Shown here: positions 45,384-55,598 of the stretch, in pieces
How the letters are laid out: every line of letters begins with the position of its first letter
Position numbering within the stretch: position 1 is the stretch's first letter
Source of the DNA: Streptococcus sp. LQJ-218
GTDB lineage: Bacteria; Bacillota; Bacilli; Lactobacillales; Streptococcaceae
Reading direction: 5' to 3'
Assembly (NCBI RefSeq): GCF_003428885.1
Contig: NZ_QQRU01000005.1
Location: 62,001 to 126,000, forward strand
DNA: 64,000 nucleotides
The notes under the pieces: generated by a model
Database searches by the model: none
Seen by the model: only the letters and a program-made list of their open reading frames with translations
What the model was told of the DNA's origin: nothing
Position numbers and translations under genes: made by a program

Positions 45384-45403
45384 AACCTCGCTTTCGCGAG
45401 GTT
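45384..45403 (-). terminator. Terminator of the NatAB-like operon
   Basis: Perfect 8-bp stem AACCTCGC / GCGAGGTT with loop of four, a few bases past the permease stop. The following minus-strand tail is TTATAG, so it is short in T. Confidence 0.7.
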
Positions 45404-45406
45404 CTT

Positions 45407-46606
45407 CTATTTATAAGATAAGGCACGTTTAAAGGTTTTCCAAGGACCTAAATCATCTGTCTGCAGAACAAGACTAGCATACATACGCCCGATAAAGATT
45501 GTTGCTACCACTGCAAAAATCACTGTAATCGCAAGCGAAATCCATGCTTCTAACCCATTTGCATAGCCATTAATGGCTCTAAATGGCATAAAGAAGGTCG
45601 AAATGAAAGGAATGTAGGAACCAATTTTCAGAACTAGATTGTCACCAGCAGCACCTAAAGAAGTCACACCGACAAACCCTGCTATAATCAAGATCATCAA
45701 TGGCGACAAGGCCTTTCCTGCATCCTCAGGACGAGAAACCATGGAACCTAGGAAGGCAGCTAAGACGACGTACATAAAGAGACTGACCAAAATAAAGAGT
45801 AAGGTATTCAGTGAGAAGGCATCTCCCAAGTGATCTAAAACACCAGACTGAGCCAAGAATGGCAAATCTTTAAAGAGCAGAATGGCAGCAAGTCCACCCA
45901 CGACGTAAATGCCAATATGGGTCAAAATCACAAGAAGCAGAGCCAGCATGCGAGCGTAGAAATAATGACTAGCTCGGATACTAGAGAAGACGACTTCCAT
46001 AATTTTGGTGCCTTTCTCGCTAGCCACTTCCTGAGCAGTGACACTAGCATAGGTAATCAAAATCATATAAAGAAAGAATCCTAAGGCTCCTGCTGCCATG
46101 GTTTGAATAAACTTTTTATTTTCCTTAGCTTCATCAATCTTCTCAGTAAAGTCAACGGTTTGGCTCAAGCGTTTTTCCTGTTCTTGAGACAAATTGGCTG
46201 CCGAACGATTGAGTTGGTATTGCAGTTCATTTAGCTTATTGGTTACTGCTAGTTTGATACCACTTTCAAGAGAGGTTTCACCATGATAGACGGCTTTGAT
46301 GACGCTGTCCTCTTGGTCGACGGTTAGGTAACCCTTGATTTTCTCATCCTTGATAGCAGTTTGGGCACTGGCTTCATCCTTATAATCAAAGTTGATACCA
46401 TTAGTACCTTTGAGCTCTTCTTCCACAGATGGCACTGTTGTTACTACTGCTATCTTGCTATTCTTGGCCATAGAAGACCCTTGGAGGTAGCCAATTCCTA
46501 CAGATAAGGCTAAAAAGAGGAAAGGCGAAATCACCATAAAGAAGAAACTCCACGATTTGACATGTCGAAGATAGGTTTCCTTCATTACAACCCACATATT
46601 TCTCAT
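45407..46606 (-). CDS. ABC-2 type permease (NatB-like exporter subunit)
   Basis: Membrane subunit of an ABC exporter of the ABC-2/NatB type, 399 aa. The first helix (residues 20-42) is followed by a large extracellular domain of about 125 residues, then five or six helices from about 170 on, with ASVTAQEVASEKGTKIMEVV in the first cytoplasmic loop, a mark of this family. It overlaps the ATPase gene by four bases. Relatives export sodium, drugs or peptides; substrate unknown. Confidence 0.9.
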   Translation of the reverse strand: MRNMWVVMKETYLRHVKSWSFFFMVISPFLFLALSVGIGYLQGSSMAKNSKIAVVTTVPSVEEELKGTNGINFDYKDEASAQTAIKDEKIKGYLTVDQEDSVIKAVYHGETSLESGIKLAVTNKLNELQYQLNRSAANLSQEQEKRLSQTVDFTEKIDEAKENKKFIQTMAAGALGFFLYMILITYASVTAQEVASEKGTKIMEVVFSSIRASHYFYARMLALLLVILTHIGIYVVGGLAAILLFKDLPFLAQSGVLDHLGDAFSLNTLLFILVSLFMYVVLAAFLGSMVSRPEDAGKALSPLMILIIAGFVGVTSLGAAGDNLVLKIGSYIPFISTFFMPFRAINGYANGLEAWISLAITVIFAVVATIFIGRMYASLVLQTDDLGPWKTFKRALSYK

Positions 46607-47496
46607 ACTTCCACCCCTGATTCTAGTTTAAAGATTTCATCGATTGTTGGCGCTTGCTGGTCAAAGGTTGCGATATATTGCCCCTGAGTCAAGATTGGGA
46701 AGAGTTCCCTTCCAGCACTCTCATCCTCCAAGATCAATTTCCAACTGCCTTGCTTAGTCAAGCTCACCTGTTTGACGTGAGGAAGGTTTTCCAATTCTTC
46801 CTTGCTGCGTTCACTTGAAACAAAGAGACGTGTTTTGCCGTATTGATTGCGGACATCCTGGACCGGCCCATGCAGTACCACACGACCATCTCGAATCATC
46901 AGAATATCATCACAAAGTTCCTCAACATTGGTCATGACATGGTCAGAAAAGATAATGGTTGCTCCGCGCTCTTTTTCCTGAAAAATGACTTGCTTGAGTA
47001 ATTCAGTATTGACTGGGTCCAAGCCACTGAAAGGCTCATCCAAGATAATCAAGTCTGGCTCATGAATCAGAGTAATGATGAGCTGAATCTTCTGCTGATT
47101 TCCTTTTGACAGACTCTTGATTTTATCTGTCAGCTTCCCTTTCACTTCCAACCTCTTCATCCATTGAGGGAGTTTTTCCTTGATTTCCTTGGCATCCATG
47201 CCTTTTAGCGTCGCCAAATAGCGAACTTGTTCAAGGACTGTCAATTTAGGCATGAGACTGCGTTCTTCAGGCAGATATCCAATCCGAGCGTAGGTCTCTT
47301 GACGAATCTCCTGACCATCTAGACTGATTTCTCCTTGGTATTCTAAAAACTTCAAAATACTGTGGAAAATCGTTGTCTTCCCAGCACCGTTTTTCCCGAC
47401 TAATCCCAAAATACGACCTGATCGCGCTTGAAAGTCAATGCCAAACAAAACTTGCTTGGGTCCAAAACTTTTCTCTAGACTTCTTACTTCTAGCAT
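46603..47496 (-). CDS. ABC transporter ATPase (NatA-like)
   Basis: Cytoplasmic ATPase of 297 aa paired with the NatB-like permease. Walker A GKNGAGKTT (near 34), signature LSKGNQQKI (near 138), Walker B LIILDEPFSGLDP (near 157) and the switch His in IFSDHVM. The last 80 residues form an accessory domain that ends with the pattern PTIDEIFKLESG, usual in exporter ATPases. AGGTG precedes its ATG. Confidence 0.93.
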   Translation of the reverse strand: MLEVRSLEKSFGPKQVLFGIDFQARSGRILGLVGKNGAGKTTIFHSILKFLEYQGEISLDGQEIRQETYARIGYLPEERSLMPKLTVLEQVRYLATLKGMDAKEIKEKLPQWMKRLEVKGKLTDKIKSLSKGNQQKIQLIITLIHEPDLIILDEPFSGLDPVNTELLKQVIFQEKERGATIIFSDHVMTNVEELCDDILMIRDGRVVLHGPVQDVRNQYGKTRLFVSSERSKEELENLPHVKQVSLTKQGSWKLILEDESAGRELFPILTQGQYIATFDQQAPTIDEIFKLESGVEV

Positions 47497-47610
47497 CTTT
47501 CACCTCCGAAATTTCTTTCACTTATTATACTCCTTTTTGATAGCCTTTACAATATTTTCTGTCCATTTTTATAAAACTATTGCTGTGTAAAATATGGCCT
47601 AGAGAACTTT

Positions 47611-47763
47611 TATACTCAATGAAAATCAAAGAGCAAACTAGGAAGCTAGCCGCAGGTTGCTCAAAACACCGTTTTGAGGTTGTGGATAGAACTGACGAAG
47701 TCAGTAACACATATACAGCAAGGCTAAGCTGACGTGGTTTGAAGAGATTTTCGAAGAGTATTA
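47611..47763 (-). repeat. BOX element (one boxB)
   Basis: Begins TATACTCAATGAAAATCAAA (boxC end), one boxB core CTGACGAAGTCAG near 47690, boxA with CAGCAAGGCTAAGCTGACG, and ends TTTTCGAAGAGTATTA. Typical A-B-C element in reverse. Confidence 0.9.
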
Positions 47764-47935
47764 GTGATAAATCCATTATACAGTAGTAAACTCCAATTTA
47801 TCACCTCCGCTCCTCAACTGTCGATTTTTGATCCTGAATTGTTACTAATAATCTTCATCATCCTGCCTAGCTTATCATGCTATTTTATGGTATAGTTTTG
47901 ATAGACTATAGATTAGCATCGGCAAGGAATCTGAT

Positions 47936-48841
47936 ATGAAAAAAAGACTTAAACTCGAACCGAACAACAATAACTTAATCATTTGGGAAGCTGAACAGCC
48001 AAAAGCCATTCTTCAGCTTGTACATGGAATGGTAGAGTACGTGGAACGATATGAAGAATTTGCTCTAGCCATGAATAAAGAAGGCTTTACGGTTATCGGC
48101 CATGATCATCTTGGCCATGGCTATACTGCTCAAAATTCAAGTCAACTCGGAGTCTTTCCTGAATCTTCCGAGAAACTCATCGATGATATTGAAAGAGTGA
48201 CCTCTTTTATTCAAGAAAGTTATCCAGAATGTCCAATCGTCCTTCTAGGACATTCTATGGGTTCTCTTATGTGTCGCTATTATGTAGCTAAGCGAAAACC
48301 ACCTATCAATGCCTTGATTATCATGGCGACTGGTCAACAACCTCAGTTTCTAACTCGATTTGCTCTCATCCTAACAGAATGCATCCGACTTATAAAAGGG
48401 AATAAACACCGTAGTAAACTTCTAACCTACCTGTCCACTGACAGTTTTAACCGTAGTATTAAAAATCCTAAAACATCCGTAGATTGGCTCTCAAAAAATG
48501 AAGAATCTAACCAAGCTTATCTGAAGGATCCATTTTGTCAATTCATCCCTACGATTCCTATGTACAGATCCATTTTTTACTTCTCTAATCAAGTAGCTAG
48601 TAAGCAAGTAATCGATGAGATTCCAGCTCAACTCCCCATTCTCGTTATTTCAGGACAAGAAGACCCTCTGGGAGAAAATGGTAAAGGTATAGAAAGATTT
48701 GTAAAACTCCTAAAGACTTCACATTCGAAAGTAAACCTTCGATTAGTTGAAGATGCTCGTCACGAAATTCTGAACGAAATCAATCGACAAGATACTTACC
48801 ACTTCTTAGCTGATTGGATGACAAAAAATATCGGTGTCTGA
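47936..48841 (+). CDS. Alpha/beta hydrolase, monoacylglycerol lipase/lysophospholipase type
   Basis: Serine hydrolase of 301 aa of the Hydrolase_4 family. Oxyanion-side motif VHGMVEYVERY (near 29); nucleophile Ser107 in LLGHSMGS; catalytic Asp243 in SGQEDPLG; His276 in DARHEIL. No signal peptide, so it acts in the cytoplasm on lipid esters or lysophospholipids. Start ATG at 47936 after AAGGAAT. Single gene with a terminator; substrate not known. Confidence 0.9.
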   Translation: MKKRLKLEPNNNNLIIWEAEQPKAILQLVHGMVEYVERYEEFALAMNKEGFTVIGHDHLGHGYTAQNSSQLGVFPESSEKLIDDIERVTSFIQESYPECPIVLLGHSMGSLMCRYYVAKRKPPINALIIMATGQQPQFLTRFALILTECIRLIKGNKHRSKLLTYLSTDSFNRSIKNPKTSVDWLSKNEESNQAYLKDPFCQFIPTIPMYRSIFYFSNQVASKQVIDEIPAQLPILVISGQEDPLGENGKGIERFVKLLKTSHSKVNLRLVEDARHEILNEINRQDTYHFLADWMTKNIGV

Positions 48842-48890
48842 TTTTCTTGCTACAGTATTAAAAAGGAGTATTTCCCCGTCAATTTGATTC

Positions 48891-48920
48891 AATCATCAGG
48901 CTAAAGCTTGATGATTTTTT
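48891..48920 (+). terminator. Terminator after the alpha/beta hydrolase gene
   Basis: Stem AATCATCA / TGATGATT with an inner GCT/AGC pairing, followed by TTTT. Confidence 0.85.
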
Positions 48921-48929
48921 CTACTAAAA

Positions 48930-48951
48930 AATCCATCCCGAAGGATGGATT
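48930..48951 (-). terminator. Terminator after pheT
   Basis: Perfect 9-bp stem AATCCATCC / GGATGGATT with loop CGAA (UUCG-type on the transcript), followed on the minus strand by TTTTTAG. Confidence 0.9.
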
Positions 48952-48957
48952 GATGAT

Positions 48958-51363
48958 TTAACGCACTTCTGCATTGACTTTTTCTTCAAGCGATGCTTGG
49001 ATTTTTTCCATATAGCGTGCGACTTCTTCATCAGTTAAGCTATCTTCTGGGTTTTGGAAGGTCAAGCTATAAGCCATTGACTTCATACCTAGTCCCAATT
49101 TTTCACCTGAGAAGACATCAAAGAGTTTGATAGCTGTCAAACGTTTCACACCGGCAGCTTGGATAGCATCAACTACATCTTGGTGAGTCACTTCTGCTTT
49201 GAGGAGAAGAGCAATATCACGGCTGACTGCTGGGAATTTCGTGATTTCCACAAATGGAGCAGCAGGTTGAAGCGCTGCTTCGATGGCTGAAAGGTTGAGC
49301 TCTGCTACATACGTTTCTGGAATATCGTAAGCCTTAGCAGTGACTGGATGTACTTGGCCAAGAAAACCAAGAACTTGGTCACCGAGTGAAATCAAGGCTG
49401 TACGTCCTGGGTGAAGGCTAGCGATTTCAGAGGTTGCTGTATAGGTCACTTCTAGTCCCAAGCGAGCAAAGAGAGCTTCAAGGATTCCCTTGGCATAAAA
49501 GAAATCAACCGGAACGGCTGCTGTTTGGAAATCTTTTTCAGCAACCAAGCCTGTCAAGGCAAAGGCAAAGCTGTTGATTTCATTTGGCAATTCTTCTTTT
49601 GGATTGCCTGTTTGTTCAAAGACTTTTCCAATCTCGTAAAGGGCCAAGTTTTTGTTCTTACGAGCCACATTGTAGGCAACAGTATCAAGGATACCAGAAA
49701 TCATATTTTGACGGAGGACAGATCGATCCACTGTCATTGGCCACATGAGTTCCGTTAGGTTGCTTGGTGCAGTCGTAAACTCAACTGCTTTTTCAGGAGT
49801 TGTCAGAGCGTAGGTGATGATTTCTGTCAAACCTGCTCCTTCAGCAATGGTACGAACTTGACGGCGGAGTTTTTGTGTCGCAGTCAATTCACCAGCTGTT
49901 CCATCATCTTTTGGAAGACTAGTTGGCAAGCGGTCATAGCCATAGATACGAGCGATTTCTTCAAAGAGGTCAGCCTCGATAGTAATATCCCAACGACGAC
50001 GTGGAACGCTGACGGTAAATGCTTCTGCATTTCCAGAAAGGCCAAATCCTAGGCGACGGAAGACATCCTCTACATCTGCGTAGGAAAGCTCTGTACCAAG
50101 GACACGGTTGACGTCAGCAAGGGTTGAAGAAACTTCTACATCTGAGGTATTCAACTGGCCTGCTGAAACGATGCCCTTCCGCACTGTAGCACCTGCAAGC
50201 TCTGCAATCATACTTGCTGCTGCATCAAGGGCTTCGTTAACAGTTGCCACGTTGATGCCTTTTTCAAAGCGAGAAGATGACTCAGAACGAAGATTGAGGC
50301 GACCGCTAGTCTTACGGATTGATTTTCCGTTGAAGACTGCAGCTTCAAGGACGACACGACTAGATTTTTCAGAGATTTCTGTTGCTTGACCACCCATGAC
50401 ACCTGCAAGAGCTACTGGCTTGTCTGCGACAGCAATGACTAAGTCATTCACGTCCAAGTCACGTTCTTCACCATCTAAAGTCACTAATTTTTCACCAGCA
50501 CGCGCTTCACGCACACGGATGTCAGTCCCTTCAAAGGTATCCAAGTCAAAGGCATGCATGGGTTGACCAAAGTAGAGCAGGATGTAGTTGGTTACGTCTA
50601 CGACATTGTTAATCGGACGAATCCCTTCGTTCATGAGGAGGTTTTGCAACCATTGTGGACTTGGTGCGATGGTCACATTGTCCAAGATACGGACTGCATA
50701 GTAAGGCGCCTTGTCTGTCTCAATGCCTACAGAAAGGGCATCTGCTGCAGCTTCATTTGTTTCTGTTAAACTGAATTCTTTAAAGCTAACTGCCTTGTCA
50801 TAGATGGCTGCCACTTCGTGCGCTACTCCACGCATAGATAGAGCGTCTGCACGGTTTGGCGTGATAGAAAGTTCGATGATTTCGTCATCCAAGTCTAGGT
50901 AAGAGAAAACTTCATCCCCAGGAACAGCATCTTCTGGCAAGATTTGGATACCATCTGCGAATTCCTTAGGCACAACTGAGTCAGAAATCCCTAATTCACC
51001 AAGGGAACAGATCATTCCAAGTGACTCCAAACCACGGATTTTTCCTTTTTTGATTTTGTAGTTGTCAGCGATGCGAGCTCCTGGAAGAGCCACCATAACC
51101 TTGATACCAGCACGCACATTCGATGCACCACAGACGATTTGACGGGCTTCTTCTTCGCCAACGTTAACCTGACAAACATGGAGGTGAGTTTCTGGCACAT
51201 CTTCGCAAGACAAGACCTCACCGACGACAATTTTTGAGAGACCAGCAGCTGGTGATTCGACACCTTCTACCTCGATCCCTGTAGTTGACATTTTTTCAGC
51301 CAATTCCTGTGATGGCACATCAATGTCCACCAATTCTTTTAACCATTTATAAGATACAAGCAT
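48958..51363 (-). CDS. pheT: Phenylalanyl-tRNA synthetase beta chain
   Basis: Beta subunit of the alpha2-beta2 enzyme that charges tRNA-Phe, 801 aa. The order is a tRNA-binding (EMAP-like) domain at about 40-150, B3/B4 editing domain (GLVLEA-type region and [14 protein letters not shown] near 305), B5 DNA-binding-like domain near 400-475, core near 480-680, and the C-terminal FDX-ACB anticodon-binding domain from about 705 ([14 protein letters not shown]). Third gene of pheS-GNAT-pheT. Confidence 0.98.
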   Translation of the reverse strand: MLVSYKWLKELVDIDVPSQELAEKMSTTGIEVEGVESPAAGLSKIVVGEVLSCEDVPETHLHVCQVNVGEEEARQIVCGASNVRAGIKVMVALPGARIADNYKIKKGKIRGLESLGMICSLGELGISDSVVPKEFADGIQILPEDAVPGDEVFSYLDLDDEIIELSITPNRADALSMRGVAHEVAAIYDKAVSFKEFSLTETNEAAADALSVGIETDKAPYYAVRILDNVTIAPSPQWLQNLLMNEGIRPINNVVDVTNYILLYFGQPMHAFDLDTFEGTDIRVREARAGEKLVTLDGEERDLDVNDLVIAVADKPVALAGVMGGQATEISEKSSRVVLEAAVFNGKSIRKTSGRLNLRSESSSRFEKGINVATVNEALDAAASMIAELAGATVRKGIVSAGQLNTSDVEVSSTLADVNRVLGTELSYADVEDVFRRLGFGLSGNAEAFTVSVPRRRWDITIEADLFEEIARIYGYDRLPTSLPKDDGTAGELTATQKLRRQVRTIAEGAGLTEIITYALTTPEKAVEFTTAPSNLTELMWPMTVDRSVLRQNMISGILDTVAYNVARKNKNLALYEIGKVFEQTGNPKEELPNEINSFAFALTGLVAEKDFQTAAVPVDFFYAKGILEALFARLGLEVTYTATSEIASLHPGRTALISLGDQVLGFLGQVHPVTAKAYDIPETYVAELNLSAIEAALQPAAPFVEITKFPAVSRDIALLLKAEVTHQDVVDAIQAAGVKRLTAIKLFDVFSGEKLGLGMKSMAYSLTFQNPEDSLTDEEVARYMEKIQASLEEKVNAEVR

Positions 51364-51439
51364 AATTTAGTTCTCCAGAATGACAGTTGTCACTCTAGTT
51401 CTTTTCCTTTCCTATCATTTCAATAGAAGAATCCTCTTC

Positions 51440-51949
51440 TTACCTTAATTTCTTTTTCAGTAACCAATCCGTATCTACTTTTTGACCAACCATAAAATGA
51501 TGTTGGCTAAATTTTTCAAAACCATATCGATTATAAAATGCTTGAGCTTTTGTATTATGCTCCCAAACACCTAGCCACACCCATGAAAAACCAGTTTTTT
51601 CAGCCAGTTCAAGAGCGAATTCAAAAAGCTGCTTACCAAGTCCAAATCCTTGGAATTTTTGTAGCACATAGAGGCGTTGAATTTCAAAAGCATTCTCTAA
51701 TTCTCTCTCAGTTTGAGCACTTCCCCAGTTGACTTTGAGAAAACCAGCTATCTCCTCTTCATGCATAATGAAATAGGTTTCAGATTCTGGATTTTCCAAC
51801 TCAGTTGACAAAACTCTCAGACTATAAGCCTCTTCAAAGTATTCCTGTAACTGCTCTTCTGTATTATCATGAGCAAATGTTTCACGAAAGGTTTGTTTGG
51901 CTATTTTAGCCAACACCTCAACATCGGCCATTCCTACTTTTCTAATCAT
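51440..51949 (-). CDS. GNAT-family N-acetyltransferase
   Basis: A 169-aa acetyltransferase with the GNAT acetyl-CoA loop in RLYVLQKFQGFGLGKQLFEF (Q/R-x-x-G-x-G/A form) near 90-110 and the C-terminal NTKAQAFYNRYGFE. Substrate unknown, perhaps an amine or protein N-terminus. Its ATG overlaps the pheS stop by one base, so it is translated with pheS and pheT; this insertion between the two synthetase genes is usual in streptococci. Confidence 0.9.
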   Translation of the reverse strand: MIRKVGMADVEVLAKIAKQTFRETFAHDNTEEQLQEYFEEAYSLRVLSTELENPESETYFIMHEEEIAGFLKVNWGSAQTERELENAFEIQRLYVLQKFQGFGLGKQLFEFALELAEKTGFSWVWLGVWEHNTKAQAFYNRYGFEKFSQHHFMVGQKVDTDWLLKKKLR

Positions 51950-52995
51950 TATTTAAACTGTTCTGAAAAACGGACATCCCCTTGGTAGAATCCACGGATA
52001 TCGTTGATTCCGTAACGGAGCATAGCTACACGCTCTTGTCCAAGACCAAAGGCAAATCCAGAGTAAACAGTCGCATCGATACCACTCATTTCAAGGACAC
52101 GTGGGTGAACCATACCAGCCCCCATAATTTCGATCCAACCTGTTTTCTTACATACGTTACAGCCTTCTCCGCCACACTTAAAGCAGGAAACATCCACCTC
52201 AACAGATGGCTCTGTGAATGGGAAGTAAGATGGACGCAGACGAATCTGACGCTCTTCACCGAACATTTTTTGCACAATCAACTGAAGCGTTCCTTGAAGG
52301 TCAGCCATAGAGATGTTTTTCCCAACAACCAAGCCTTCAATTTGGTGGAACTGGTGACTGTGGGTCGCATCGTCCGTATCACGACGGAAGACACGCCCTG
52401 GTGAGATCATCTTCAAAGGACCTTTTGAAAAATCATGGGCATCCATAGCACGCGCCTGCACAGGAGATGTATGAGTACGAAGCAAGATTTCTTCAGTGAT
52501 ATAGAATGTGTCCTGCATATCACGGGCTGGGTGGTCTTTTGGAAGGTTCATACGTTCAAAGTTATAGTAGTCTTGCTCTACTTCAAAACCATCCACGACT
52601 TGATAACCCATCCCAATGAAGATATCTTCGATTTCTTCACTTGTTTGTGTCAAAACGTGACGGTGACCAGTCGCAACTGGACGACCTGGAAGTGTCACAT
52701 CGATGCTCTCGCTAGCTAGTTGAGCTTCTACTTTCTTTTCTTCCAAGAGTTTAGCTGTTTCTTCAAAGGCTGTTGTCAAGACGTCACGAGCTTCATTGAC
52801 GTGTTTCCCAATGATTGGACGCATCTCAGCAGAGACATCTTTCATTCCTTTAAGAATCTCCGTAAGCGAACCTTTTTTTCCAAGGACAGAGACACGCAAA
52901 TCTTGCAGCTCTTTTTCTTTTTCAGCAGAAATCTGCTTCAAGCTAGCCAGCGTTTCTTCACGAAGCGCTTTTAATTGTTCTTCAATAGTTGACAT
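51949..52995 (-). CDS. pheS: Phenylalanyl-tRNA synthetase alpha chain
   Basis: Catalytic alpha subunit, 348 aa from the ATG at 52995 ([14 protein letters not shown]), which has GGAGG just upstream. The frame is open further up into the T-box, but that is not coding. Class II motifs: [11 protein letters not shown] (near 190), [16 protein letters not shown] (near 212), [13 protein letters not shown] (near 260), and [17 protein letters not shown] near the end with the motif-3 Arg. The N-terminus is the coiled coil that grips tRNA. Confidence 0.98.
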   Translation of the reverse strand: MSTIEEQLKALREETLASLKQISAEKEKELQDLRVSVLGKKGSLTEILKGMKDVSAEMRPIIGKHVNEARDVLTTAFEETAKLLEEKKVEAQLASESIDVTLPGRPVATGHRHVLTQTSEEIEDIFIGMGYQVVDGFEVEQDYYNFERMNLPKDHPARDMQDTFYITEEILLRTHTSPVQARAMDAHDFSKGPLKMISPGRVFRRDTDDATHSHQFHQIEGLVVGKNISMADLQGTLQLIVQKMFGEERQIRLRPSYFPFTEPSVEVDVSCFKCGGEGCNVCKKTGWIEIMGAGMVHPRVLEMSGIDATVYSGFAFGLGQERVAMLRYGINDIRGFYQGDVRFSEQFK

Positions 52996-53259
52996 AATTC
53001 CTCCATCAGTCGCTCGTAGATAAAAAGAAAACCACATGCCAAAAACTCCACTCGGAGCGTTGACACGCGGTACCATCCGTTTTTATCTGACAAGTCAGAC
53101 CTTTATTTCTGAATCCATAGGCAAGTGAATTCACCCAGCTTTCATATAGAGAGCTTGCAGTCACGGCTCTCCTCCCTGATATACTTCCCTTGGGCTACTA
53201 GTCTTGCAGATTCCTATTCAATTACTACTTAGTTTATCAGATTTTTACTATTCTTGCAA
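52996..53259 (-). promoter_or_regulatory. Promoter and T-box leader of pheS-GNAT-pheT
   Basis: On the minus strand TTGCAA (53254-53259) and TAAACT (53231-53236) are 17 bp apart. The leader has the T-box core TGGTACCGCG (53066-53075) that pairs with the tRNA acceptor end, an AGGGAGGAGAGCCGTGA region, and a specifier candidate UUC (Phe) at 53127-53129 in GTGAATTCAC. A terminator stem (CTCCGAGTGGAG, near 53046) follows the T-box. Uncharged tRNA-Phe should favour read-through. Confidence 0.9.
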
Positions 53260-53267
53260 GACCTATC

Positions 53268-53918
53268 TCACTTCTGCTTGCCTTTAAATCGCCATTGGAA
53301 GCGAAGCTTGTCATAGAAGGGGAATTCGATAAACAAGACTCCCAAGCCCACACAGAGACTAGCAAGGACATCTGATGGGTAATGAACCCCCAGATAGACC
53401 CTTGATACCAGCACACTGACTAGGTAGAGACCAAGGACGATTTGCACGATTTTTCTCCAGACCGGATCTTTCATCCTCTGACTAAGAATAACAATCAGAG
53501 AACCGACCATCAAGGTTACAGCCAGAGAATGGCCACTTGGAAAAGAAAATCCCTTCTCCTCAACCAAGTGTAAAATAGCTGGTCGTGGGCGCTGGTAGAT
53601 ATTTTTAAAGGTCACAATTAAAAGACCTGCCAAAGCCAGATTCCCAAGCATGAAGAAACTTTCTATCTTCCAGCGCTTACGATAAAAGATAAAAGCTGTA
53701 ATGACAACCCAAGTGATAATCACTGGGATATCAATCAAGCGTGTAATAGCTCGGAAAAGAATAGTCAAGTAATCTGGCAAGTCTCCTCGCACAGCCGTCT
53801 GAATCGGTTGGTCAAAACCGACCAGCGTTTCAGGGTAAAATTTGACCATGTAGCCAAGAATAACGAAAAGTAAAAGGGCAAAAGAGCCCTTCATTAAAAA
53901 TGTTTGTTTATCTTTCAT
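53268..53918 (-). CDS. PAP2-family membrane phosphatase
   Basis: Lipid phosphatase of the PAP2 superfamily, 216 aa with about six helices. The three phosphatase motifs are in order: KNIYQRPRP (near 105), PSGHS (near 127) and RVYLGVHYPSDV (near 174). Likely dephosphorylates undecaprenyl pyrophosphate or phosphatidylglycerophosphate at the outer face of the membrane. Its start overlaps ribU, with which it shares the FMN-controlled transcript. Confidence 0.93.
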   Translation of the reverse strand: MKDKQTFLMKGSFALLLFVILGYMVKFYPETLVGFDQPIQTAVRGDLPDYLTILFRAITRLIDIPVIITWVVITAFIFYRKRWKIESFFMLGNLALAGLLIVTFKNIYQRPRPAILHLVEEKGFSFPSGHSLAVTLMVGSLIVILSQRMKDPVWRKIVQIVLGLYLVSVLVSRVYLGVHYPSDVLASLCVGLGVLFIEFPFYDKLRFQWRFKGKQK

Positions 53919-54471
53919 AGTGTTTTAAGGTTGGTTTCAAAAGGACGTACAACAACCAGAATGAAACGGAAAAGATTACACCCTCAATCAAGTTAAAAGG
54001 TAATACCATGGTCATTAGGTAGTTAGAAAGTCCCAAAATTTTTCCAATATCAAAGTTAGCAAACTTAGCGTACAAAGGAACAGCGTAAACATAGTTGAGA
54101 ACCAACATAGCTACGGTTAAACCAATAGTCCCAGCTAGAGAGCCTAGTAGGAAGCGAAGGGTTGTGCGTTCCTTTTTCCAAATCAAAGCAAAGACGATGA
54201 CAAAAACTCCCAAAGCTACGATATTCATTGGCAAACCAATGTAAGTATTCACTCCCTGGCTGTTAAGAAGCAATTTCAAGAGTGAGCGAAGCAAGAGAAC
54301 TCCTAGAGCAGCAGGCAAATCCATGACCACCAGACCCACAAGGACTGGCAAGATACTAAATTCGATCTTGAGGAAGGACGCCGCTGGTAAAAGCGGAAAG
54401 TCAAAGTACATCAGCACAAATGAGATGGCTGATAGAATCGCAATGGTCGAAAGTCGACGTGTGTTTGTCAT
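53908..54471 (-). CDS. ribU: Riboflavin ECF transporter S component RibU
   Basis: Substrate-binding membrane subunit of the ECF riboflavin importer, 187 aa and six helices. The ATG at 54471 has GGAGG 9 bp upstream and is preferred over the in-frame start five codons earlier. LMYFDFPLLPAASFLKIEFS (near 20) matches the RibU flavin-binding signature. It depends on the shared EcfA/EcfT module. The FMN riboswitch directly upstream confirms the substrate. Confidence 0.94.
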   Translation of the reverse strand: MTNTRRLSTIAILSAISFVLMYFDFPLLPAASFLKIEFSILPVLVGLVVMDLPAALGVLLLRSLLKLLLNSQGVNTYIGLPMNIVALGVFVIVFALIWKKERTTLRFLLGSLAGTIGLTVAMLVLNYVYAVPLYAKFANFDIGKILGLSNYLMTMVLPFNLIEGVIFSVSFWLLYVLLKPTLKHYER

Positions 54472-54630
54472 AACAGGTTCCTCCAATTTTCTATAAAATC
54501 AGAAGAAGTTAGAAAGGATTCCTCTATCTATTCTCAGTTTTTATATCCCAAAAGTTCCCTCTTACCCTGTTAAGCAAGCGGTTACAGTTTAGCTATAAAT
54601 CTATCAGAACAGACAAAGCTATTCTCTCGT

Positions 54631-54838
54631 CTTCTCCCATCCAGACTATACTGTCGGTTGTGGAATCTCACCACATCAGCTTGCGCTCGCGGACTTATTT
54701 GGCTAAGATATTTTAGATTTATCTAGGCGTCGCAGTCGAAGATAATACTTAAAGTATATCTAAACAAGACAACGACGAGAAAGCTAAAATAGCTAGTCAA
54801 ATTTACCGCCGGTCGGGAATTTCACCCTGCCCTGAAGA
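54631..54838 (-). promoter_or_regulatory. FMN riboswitch (RFN element)
   Basis: On the minus strand the RFN landmarks appear in order: CAGGGCAGGGTGAAATTCC, GACCGGCGGT, then a variable stem, and GATTCCACAACCGACAGT with AGTCTGGATGGGAGAAG at the end. It lies 160 bp upstream of ribU. FMN binding should shut off ribU and the PAP2 gene. A TTGCGC-17-TATGAT promoter is visible at about 54848-54880. Confidence 0.95.
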
Positions 54839-54855
54839 CTCTTTTATCATAACAA

Positions 54856-54875
54856 AAAACGCTTGCAAGCGCAAG
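54856..54875 (-). terminator. Terminator after trmL
   Basis: Palindrome CGCTTGCAAGCG (54860-54871), extendable with the adjacent GCTTGCG, followed on the minus strand by TTTTTT. It overlaps the ribU promoter. Confidence 0.75.
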
Positions 54876-54902
54876 CATTTTGTTCATTTTCATTTTCATT
54901 TT

Positions 54903-55406
54903 TTATTTCAATTTATCCACTTCATAGGTATGAACGAGCTCAAGACCCGCAAAGTTCTGCTGGCGAAGGGCTTCGTAGACAATCATGCAGACAGTATTAG
55001 ACACATTGAGACTGCGGACATGCTCATCGTTCATGGGAATACGGAGAGCCTTCTCAGGATGTTCGCGCATAAAGTCCTCCGGCAAACCCTTGTCTTCACG
55101 TCCAAAGAGAAAATAGTGGTCCTCGTCAGTCGATAAATCCACCTCAGAATAGACCTTTTCCGCAAATTTTGAAATCAGATAGAGTTTGCCCTTCATCTGA
55201 GACATGAAATCTTCTAAACTGTCGTAAAAATAAATCTCTAGCTTATCCCAATAATCCAACCCAGCCCGCTTCATCTTGCGGTCATCAATAGGAAAGCCCA
55301 TGGGCTTGATGATGTGGAGGGGAGAATTGGTCGCAGCGCACGTACGCGCAATATTGCCTGTATTTTGTGGAATTTGAGGTTCAAATAATACAATGTGATT
55401 TGTCAT
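54903..55406 (-). CDS. trmL: tRNA (cytidine(34)-2'-O)-methyltransferase TrmL
   Basis: SPOUT-family methyltransferase of 167 aa that methylates the wobble ribose of certain tRNA-Leu species. I take the ATG at 55406 with GAAAGGA in front; an in-frame start 13 codons upstream lies in the leader. Signatures: [19 protein letters not shown] (near 8), the SAM knot [11 protein letters not shown] (near 96) and [20 protein letters not shown] (near 117). It has its own promoter and an attenuator-like leader. Confidence 0.93.
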   Translation of the reverse strand: MTNHIVLFEPQIPQNTGNIARTCAATNSPLHIIKPMGFPIDDRKMKRAGLDYWDKLEIYFYDSLEDFMSQMKGKLYLISKFAEKVYSEVDLSTDEDHYFLFGREDKGLPEDFMREHPEKALRIPMNDEHVRSLNVSNTVCMIVYEALRQQNFAGLELVHTYEVDKLK

Positions 55407-55429
55407 GACTTGCTTCCTTTCACCATTGC

Positions 55430-55565
55430 AAAAAAATAGCCACACTGCCCGGAGTCAAGCTCAGCAAACAGCGTGGTTAAGGCATCGTTAACTTACCTCA
55501 CAACAGGTCTGAAGTAAATCAGCGAAACTACTTTCTTAGTATAACACTTTCAGAATCATTGTCAA
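55430..55565 (-). promoter_or_regulatory. Strong promoter and terminator-bearing leader of trmL
   Basis: On the minus strand TTGACA (55560-55565) and TATACT (55538-55543) are 16 bp apart. The ~100-nt leader ends in a hairpin AACCACGCTG / CAGTGTGGCT (55438-55478) followed by TTTTTTT, which looks like an intrinsic terminator placed before trmL. It could be an attenuator or the 3' end of a small RNA. It resembles in form the 23S-methyl RNA motif reported upstream of SPOUT methyltransferase genes in Lactobacillales; this match is from memory. Confidence 0.7.
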
Positions 55566-55598
55566 TAGAAACGACTTGATTTTTTCAATTTTTTTAAG

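Noticed and set aside
52996..53076. 27-codon N-terminal extension of pheS
   Set aside because: It is T-box leader sequence read as protein; the internal ATG has GGAGG and the usual PheS start.
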